From Siderastrea radians (lineage: Eukaryota; Cnidaria; Anthozoa; Scleractinia; Rhizangiidae), in assembly GCA_964017195.1 (NCBI GenBank), contig OZ024896.1, forward strand, positions 4,169,987 through 4,233,986: DNA of 64,000 bases, given 5' to 3'. Below, one piece after another: positions 13,301 to 22,300 of this stretch. Every line of letters starts with the position of its first letter. The stretch's first letter is position 1. The translations under genes were made by a program, and so were the position numbers. The notes under the pieces are model-generated. The model made no database searches, was not told the origin of the DNA, and saw only the letters and a program-made list of their open reading frames with translations.

Positions 13301-16300
13301 TTGTCCCATGATTTCTGACCAAGCACAAATGGTTTCATGCGTACAGTGTCACCTGCCTTCAGCACAGGCAGGTCATGAGCGGAGCGGTTGTAATACTTCG
13401 CCTGTCTCATCTGGTTTAGGCGTAGTTGCTCAGATTCATGAGGATTTGCTGGATTTCTGGGCTCAAGTAGGAACTGTGTGGTTGGTAACAGGGTTCTGGT
13501 TCTTCTCCCCATAAGCCTTTGGGCTGGGCTGCTGTCTACGCCTTGTGTAGGCACGTTCCTGATGTTCAGCAGGGCCAAGTACTGGTCTTCACCTGTTTTG
13601 GTTGTCTTGCGTAACATTCGCTTGGCAGTTTTCACGGCCGACTCGATTTTGCCATTGGCTTTGCTGTGGTGGGGTGAAGTTGTTGTGTGCTCGATGCCCC
13701 AGCTCTTGGTGAACTTTTTGAATTCATTGGAATCAAATTGTGGGCCGTTATCGCTAACCAACTGCTTGGGAATGCCATATCTGGCGAGGTGAGCTTTCAG
13801 CTTCTTAATGATAGTTGAAGACTTGGTGTCGTGCAGGCGATCTAGCTCCCAGAAATTGGACTTGTAGCAGACAGTGATGAGATATTCTTTGTTCTTGCAG
13901 GTGAACAGATCAGCTGCAATCTTCTCCCATGCTCTCTCGGGAATTTCATGACTCATGAGTGTCTCCTTACAATGGGTCTGCTCGAATTCCCTGCACGTTT
14001 CACAAGCTTGGATCCACTCCTTCAGCTCCTTGTTCATGCCGGGCCAGAATACATGTTCACGTGCGTGTCGCAGGCATGACTCGACGCCTTGGTGACCACT
14101 GTGGATGTCATTCTTAATCTCTGACCTCATGCTCTTGGGAATCACCAGTCTTTCTCCACGGAAGACTAAACCACCAGTGACTACCAATTCATCGCGAATG
14201 CTGAAGTAAGGCACAATGAGTGGCGGTAGTGATGATTTGTTGTCTGGCCAGCCTTCTTGGATGGTTCGCATATCTAGTTTCAGTGTCGCTTAGGGCTCTG
14301 CTCGCATAGGCTAGTGGTCGTCCCTCTTGTAGGAGAGCGGCTCCCAAACCTTGTCCACTAGCATCACATTGAATAGACAGTTCCTTTGTTGGGTCAAAGT
14401 AAGCCAGCACAGGTGCTTGTGTTAGCAGATGCTTGATTTCCTCAAAGGCTTTGTCCTGAGCAGAGTCCCAGATCCATTCTGTGTCGGGACGAGCGAGGTC
14501 GTTGATAGGTCGCATTACTTCAGCGAGCCTGGGTACGAACTTAGACAAATAGTTGACAGTTCCTCTCAGCCTTTCCACACCTGCTTTATCGGTAAGAGGT
14601 TCCATCTTCGTGATAGCTTCCACCTTTGATGGATCAGGCTTGAGGCCGCTGTTGCTGACTACATGGCCCATGAATGGAATTTCGTGCAAACCAAAACGGC
14701 ACTTCTCTTTGTTCAGGGAGATTCCAATTTCACAACAGCGTTGGAGGAAGAGGCGTACTCGTTCATCATGTTCTTCATCTGTGCGACCCCAGATAATTAC
14801 ATCATCGGCTATGCAGCGGACACCTTCTAGGCCTTCCAGAGCTTGATGCAGTCGCTTCTGGAAGATTTCGCTGCTTACTTTCAGGCCAAATGGGAGGCGT
14901 AACCAGCGGTAACGCCCAAATGGAGTTGCGAAGGTGGTCAATAGGCTTGACTCGTAGTCTAGTTCACAGTGGAGGTATCCTGACTTCAGGTCACATACTG
15001 AAAACTTGCAGGCTGAGGTGAGTCCAGGCAGGACGTCTTCTAAGACTGGGAGCTTATAGTGCTCGCGCTTTAGCACCTCATTTAGTGGTCTGGGGTCTAT
15101 GCAAATGCGAATGCCAGACTTCTTCTCAGCTACGGACATCTGACTAACCCAGTCAGTGGGCTCGTCAACTGGCACAATTATGGACTCAGCTCTTAGTCGC
15201 TGAAGTTCAGCCTTAACCACGCCCTTCCTAGCTTCCGGGAGTGTACGAGCACAACGCACGACTGGGACGGCTCCATCCTCTGTGGTCAAGTGGACCTTCT
15301 TGCCAGGGAGAGTGCCTGGTGTGTCCTTGAAGGCATCAGGAAACTGCTGAACGAAGAGGTGATCAGCTGAGGAAACTGTATTGACCACTTTGAAGTTATC
15401 AAAGTTCACAGTGATGAGGCCCATTGCCTGCGCTGCACTACCACTGAGTAGTGGGGTTAGGTCCTTGTCAACTATGACAAAGTCGACCTTGAACTTTTCC
15501 ATTGTAGCCGGGTTTCTGACATGTACTTTGCATTTACCGAGGGCTTTAACAGACGATTTGTTCCACATCTGAAGGTTGACAATCTCAGGGCGAATCTGGA
15601 GGTCTCCAAGGTAGCGTTTTGGCAGAATGCAAACAGTTGCACCGCAGTCGACCTGAAGTTTCACAGGTTGATGGTTGATCTCCATTTCGCAGTAGATCAG
15701 TTGGTGCTGAACAGAATTAACATTGTGACCTAGCTCAGCTGTTATAGCACTGATAGTCCCAGTGCTACTGTCCGATGAGTCGGAGGTATAGTCATCCTTT
15801 ACACCATGAACACTTCGACCTTTACACTTTCTTGAAGCAGAAAAGTGGTTCTTTCCACCACAGGATGCGCACGACTTTCCCCAGGCAGGGCATAGTTCCT
15901 TTTTCATAACATGTACTTGAGTACAGAAAAGGCACTTCTTCGAGACTGTGGGTGGATCCTCAGTTTGGCGAGGTTTGCTTTTAGTGGGGTCCCTGTGCTT
16001 CTTATGCTTCTTATGTTTTGATGTTTCCTTGACTTTGTTGATTTCTTCACTTTTTAAAGCTTTCATGTGAAGGGTTGCGGCTTCTCTAGCGCGGGAGATT
16101 TCGATAGCTTTCATGAGGGTTAAATCATGCGTGGAGAGCAGTTCTTCCCGCGTTTTGTCATCCAAGATGCCAAGGAGCAAACGATCCATTATTAACAGTT
16201 CGCGCATACAGTCACAAAACCCACAGGTTTTTGCCATGTTTCGAAGAACGGACAAATATTCATCAATTGACTCACCGGTTTCCTGGTTCCGACGGTTGAA

Positions 16301-19300
16301 TTGGAAACGCTCGAAGAACTCTTGAGTCTGTCCGAGGAAGTGATGGTCAAACTTCTTAACTACATCGGCCATTTTGTTGCGGTCTTCGCCCTCACCGGAC
16401 TTAAGTCCGTTGTAGATTCGCATCGCATCGACTCCGATGCTGTGGAGGAGCATAGCGCACTTATAATCCTCAGGTTGATCGAGGAGGCCGGTGATTGTGC
16501 AGTAGTTTTCCCATCTTTGTTTCCAAATTTTCCAATTGTCAGCGCGATCGCCGTCGACCTCGAGAGGTTTTGGAGGAGAGACTTGAGGTCGTCGGAAAGC
16601 AGGAGTTTGAGGAGCCTGAGGAGCTTGAATTTGAGGAGCTTCAGGGTCAGGCATATTGCACAACTTGATTGAGCACTCAATTCAAAGTAAACACGCGGTC
16701 GAGCACAGCAGTACACTGTTCGACGTAAAGCACTGTTCTTGAGAGTCCGAAAGAAGAATGAAAACAGCAGTAGTCACTGTTTGACGTTTACTCCGTTACG
16801 CTGCCACCATGTAACAAGTTATACACTAAGTTCTTGTTCGGGAATGAGAGAGAAAGACAAGCCCTGATTCAAGATGGCGGTTTTAACAACAAGTCCTTTA
16901 TTCGGAACGAGGCTCTGACGTAGGCACGCCACGAGGCTGTGACAGTGTCACGCAATAACAATATTGTCACAGCGGAGTAATAAACAACTGACGGAATTAT
17001 CATCCAACTGACTGAGTGTAACACAACTGACCGAGTCTGAGACAACTGACTGGGTAATACACAACTGATCGAGTAATGCACAACTGACAGAGAAGTACAC
17101 AACTGACCAAGTAATACATAACTGACAGCGTTATCATGCAACCCACTGAATGACACAGAACCGGCAGAAAAATTACCACTTGACCAAGTGTTGCACAACT
17201 TCCAACTGCAACTTGCAACATGCAACTGACAGAAAAGTTACACAAGTGACCAAGTAACGCACAACTGACGGGGTAATACACAACTGATAGAATTATCGTA
17301 CAACTGACCGAGTGATACACACAGGACCTTTGCATCAAATTCCCTACTCCTCGGACAAGGAAAATACATGTAGCCAAATGTCTGACGTATGCCCGGAGGG
17401 GAGGGGGGGGGGGAATGTTGAAGATTCGAATTGATCAGCACATAACCTTAAGTTACAAATCCCACTTTTTAGGATGACTCGTTATTTCTTTGAACCTCTC
17501 TTTTTGTGGTGTTCTAATTGGATTTGCAAACCCTTTTTATTTGGCTTAGATTGACATGAGAATAGTTTTAAAGTAGAGACATGAGATGGGAAATCATTTT
17601 AAGAGACCATCAAAAACTGATATGCACATAAGAGCACCCCAGGTTGATAGCAGTCAATTGTGATTTTCCTTTCCTTGTTCTTATCTTTAAGCCTCGATAT
17701 CAACAAACATGTTCTCCGCACTATTCTCTGTAAAGGTCCTATGGTACTACTTGAGAGAATTCACATAAACATCCAGACATTTTATTTTTGGTGATCATTT
17801 CCTTTATTCTCAGGGCCTGTGTATGTTTGAACAAGTAGTGATATTGTAAGGAGAAATTAGATGTTTCTTTGTCACTAATGGCGCTTAAAGGCCTAACTAC
17901 AAATTCCAATTTCAAAACTTCATGAAATCTTTTTCTCTCCTTTTTGTTTCCTGAGATCCTCTCTTTCCCATTGATTTAAATTTTCAAACAATTTCAAACT
18001 ACACCCAGATAACTCAATTGATTGAAGTTGTTAAGCAGAAAATTTTTCAAACCTGGGAATATTATCCCTCGAACTGGTCTAACATGCAAAGAGGACTTTA
18101 TCTATCCACTGTTAAATTGCTTTATTTCTCCATTCTTGACAGTCTCACAATCTCCTCAGTTCTAGTATTTAATGAGACTTACTGAAACTAAAGTGTAGAA
18201 AACAATATTGAAAGCGACAAAGCCTGGAGATCTGCAACTGTACAAGCAAAACTGTAGCACAAGGAATGGGCACAAATAAATTCAAGAAATCCAAAATGAT
18301 TATCACTGCCTCCAAAGCAGCACCTGGAATATGCCAGATAAAAACTTAGCTTAACCAGTCCATACAACACTGCTCTTTTCCCATTCCCTTGCACTTCGTT
18401 AAATCGAGGTTGCACTGTAAATAAGCTTAAATAAATAAGTAAGTAAATAAATAAATAAATAAATGAGTCATTTTCTATTAAAGGCCTAAGCTCACTCCAT
18501 AATATTTATATTTCAAGCTTAATCTGAGCCTGATATATTCGAAAAGTCTTAAGCTGAAGCATATAATGTTAAGAAGGACGGATTTATAACAATATTTAAG
18601 AAGGACAGACTTGTAACAATGTAACGATAAGACAATTTATTGCCTAAAGCCCCATGAAACAAAAATATAATATGTTCACTTGAGCAACATTGAATCAAAT
18701 AGCGGTACGGAGTTCTGCAGTAGAGTACGCTCAAACCCATTACTCTTAACTTTAAAATAACAAAAAAGAAACAATGAACAGCAAAAACAAGACCTCTAAC
18801 GCTTTGCCGTATTCCTAAGGCTCTTACAGGCAAAACGTGTCTGTTTTTCCTATTTTTTCTTGAACTGAACTTCAGCTTTTTCCGCCATTTTGTTTATCTT
18901 CACCTTAACATCTCGTACCCAGTTCTTCTCACCCTTTTCGCCGTACCCGCCATTTTGAATACATCTCCATCCTCGTTGGAGACATGGATCTGCTGTGTGC
19001 CAGGGTCTTCTCGCGAACCGGTTGATTATTACTATATCATTATTACTATGGCGTTTGTTTTAAACTGACCCACTCGTGCACCCTTTTTTCTATTTCAATC
19101 ATCATGCAGTTTCAGTAGTACCAACTGGACTATCTACATCGTCGCCTCAGACAACCAGTGTAACACTCACATGGAACAAGCCAGCAATGAATGATGAATT
19201 GGTTGAAGCATACCAGGTGTTACTCAGTTTAAATTGACACTTAACTTCGAGAATCAGAGAAAATAATCATGTTTTGTTTTTGTCGTGTTTTGTTTTTGTG

Positions 19301-22300
19301 AGAGAGTGTGTGTGTTTTCGACTGTTGCTGAAGATGGTTTGTGAGAAGTGACGTTGCTAAATACAACTTGAGCAAGCAGTGTGGAAAGCAACTACCAGTG
19401 TTTTTCTCCAGTCAACGTTTTCAAGGAAAAACAAATCCAGCTGTAATTAAGTGAAATTCACCAAAATGTGATTAACAAGAGACCGGTTAAAATAATCGTA
19501 ACAAAAAGAGGATGAATTGAAATTTAATATGACTAACAGATCACTCCCTTTAACATTCAAAGCCAACCACACATCAACACAAACTAAACAGACAGTTCGT
19601 TAGCTAGACTTTTCAAGCATCACACTGTATATAGTCAACCGTATCATGTAACCGTAAACGCGGTAACAAATTTCTCGTTTTAAAATGGGGTTATATGCCT
19701 AACTTTTCCTTTCAGATCACATTTAATGGAACAAAAAGCTACTTTGAAGGTTTCAACCATTCTGGAGTGATTGTCACATCGGGACCCGTTTTGACATACA
19801 AAGTGGAGAATCTCTTTCCTGGAACAACTTATACATTTGCAGTCAGGGCCCAGAGTTTATGTGGAATAGGAGAGTTCAGCAACAGAGTCGTCGTGGAAAC
19901 AATAGTAGATTGTAAGTCAATGTTTCAGGCGCACTACAACACATCACTGGTTTTTGGTAAATCTCAACGTGGACAGAAAACATGACCTGCATTGTGGTGC
20001 AAACATAACGTTAAAATGGCGGTTATGTAGACAACGTAATTGGCCATCAAATTTTTGGTCTATTAGAAGAATGCTCGAGCCCCAAGTGAGTCAGTCTTCT
20101 TTTCCCAGTGACCGGGACTGCCTCTTCTCCGAGGTCGGTGGGGGAGGGGATGGAGAGAGAATGCAAGCTACGGGCGAAGAGGTCTACGAGTGAAAAGGTC
20201 GACGTGTGGTCTCTTTGATCTCCATGCCTTCGTCTTGAGATCGGTGGTGTGTCGATGTCATTCAAAATCTTTAATGCCATTTACACCCTACTTTGAAAAA
20301 AGTCAAAAGTAATAGCGTCAAAAACTAAACGGAGAAAAAAAAAGAAACACAACAGGAAGGACAAAAATATTTAAGAGTGAACAAAATTGACGTGATGCGA
20401 AAGAAGACAGAATGTTCTATTTCACCAAGTACATTTCCATGATAATACGCCCTGTTAATCAGCTCTACTTGACTTTGGTTTGTTGATTTTGTTATTCAGA
20501 CCCAAGAAGTCCTAATGTCAAAGTTGTCAAAAACATAACCACGCCAAGTGTTTCTACACCGGTCACTATCTGGGAAACAGAACCTATCAATGGACCGATA
20601 AGGTACACATGTTTTTGATGTCAGTTGTTTTTCGTTACACCAGAAAACCACCATACCTGGCTGAACGTAATAAAGTATAATGGTCTTTAAATGGTCTAGA
20701 GATATATCATCACTGTAGGAAATTTAAAATCGTTCTTTAAAAAAATTTGGGAATATTTCGGCTGTAAATTTTGGTTGTCATGAAAACGTCAAATTCCACA
20801 GACAATAATCTGACATCAGATTGTGTGTGGGCGTATTCCCTCCCAGACTCAAAAAAAAAGTTAACCGACCTGTGATTTTTTTAACGCAGTTCTTACCAAG
20901 TCATCGTGCACCGTGTGAAAAGCTGGACAGATGAGATTCCCGAACGTTACAAACAAGGGCTGCTGGATTATGAAAAAGCTCGAGAGGTCAATCAAGAATT
21001 CTACATCTCCGCCGAGTTTTCATCCCCCTCAATTCATCCTCCACTAACCTTTGAAATTGGTGACGGAAAAAGCTATGGAAACTATGAAAACGTTGCTTTG
21101 GTCAAACCAAACAAGTACAAGATTTATACTAGAGCAGTGACTTCTGATCCTAAGGTATCATTGTATGGAAAAATATTTATTTCAGTTTTTTCGTTGATTT
21201 CCTTTCTTAGCGGAGCTCCTTTGCCGCCAAAGGCCACCGAGCGGAGCTCCTTTGCCGCCAAAGGCCACCGAGCGGAGCACTATTGCGAAGGAAATTTGGT
21301 AACCTATCGATGCGAAAAATTTTGGTTGCGTACTCCCGCCCGCCTTTAAAGACTCTGGGGGAGGGGGAGAGGAGTCCCAAGACAACCCGACGGCGGGTGG
21401 AGAATGCCATCTTCTCTTAGCGACAAAATCGCGTGGTGCTTTTTGGCAACCAGCGTTTTTCTTGGCGGGAAATTGCATGACCACCGTCGCTTTTGGATAT
21501 CAGTTTTATCTTTTTTACGTTTTCTTTCTTTTTTCTTTTCTTTTTTTAACGACTTGAATGAGAGTATTTCTACAAATTAATAAGTACCAGTAAAAAAATG
21601 TGGAGCTCCGCTTTTAGGTTTGGCTAAATCTATGTATTAAACTCCTGTCACCGCCTCACTGACTTCCTACTATATTTGATGAACGACGATTAACCCTTAG
21701 CCCGTTACCCAACGATTACAATCCTTGCTTTACTTTCTTGGGACAGTTTGATAGTCTTTTCCTCTTTTCGATTCTTTATTCATTCAGTTCAGCAAATCTC
21801 CACTCCCCCCCGGCGCGAAACACAAAGTTTGCTTCACAGGACAGGCTTCTGCACGTGACAAGCCAACCTACATTGCATAGGAGGCAAAAAGAGGGATTAT
21901 CGCTGAACTCAACCACAAAACAAAAAAAATTATCAACGTAGCAAGGCATTATTCTTCTCAAATGCTAACGTATGAATGGTGTCACACTTCAGTGTGTCAT
22001 CTCAAGATTCAAAATTGCGTACTGCTCCGCACAGGATAATAAACAATCCAACCGGAAGAAATGCTAAACAGCTTTCAATTGACTGATCCCACTTTAGGTT
22101 ATTATTCACAGGCGTATCAGAGACACCTTGTACAGCGTAAGAGACTGCATAACAAAAGAAGCTCTACTCACTAGCTTGCAGTTGCATGAGTGATTCTTAT
22201 CTAGAGTCATAAATACATAACTGTTCAGAAGTTTTGTAAGAGAAATGATAGATGCCAGTTTCTTTTAACCACATAATTAACAGATTCTTAACTCTTAAAA

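Larger units (their letters stand above)
12569..16971 (-). mobile_element. Ty3/gypsy LTR retrotransposon, internally deleted
   Basis: The element has two 162-base LTRs (12569-12730 and 16810-16971) that I read as identical. They start TGTAAC and end GTCACA on the + strand. On the minus strand the order is 5' LTR, primer-binding site, gag, protease, reverse transcriptase, start of RNase H, integrase, polypurine tract and 3' LTR, the Ty3/gypsy order. The RNase H C-terminal part and linker are missing and the frame shifts near 14268. Flanking bases share only GCG, so I do not claim a target-site duplication. It interrupts a minisatellite inside an inverted-repeat structure in receptor gene A's intron. 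Identical LTRs indicate a young insertion. Confidence 0.93.

Noticed and set aside
13308..16672. Several + strand ORFs up to 123 codons
   Set aside because: They are antisense shadows of the gag-pol frames of the Ty3/gypsy element.
12564..16976. Target-site duplication of the Ty3/gypsy element
   Set aside because: Only GCG is shared between the flanks; the expected 4-6 bases are not present, and the minisatellite context makes a 3-base match weak.
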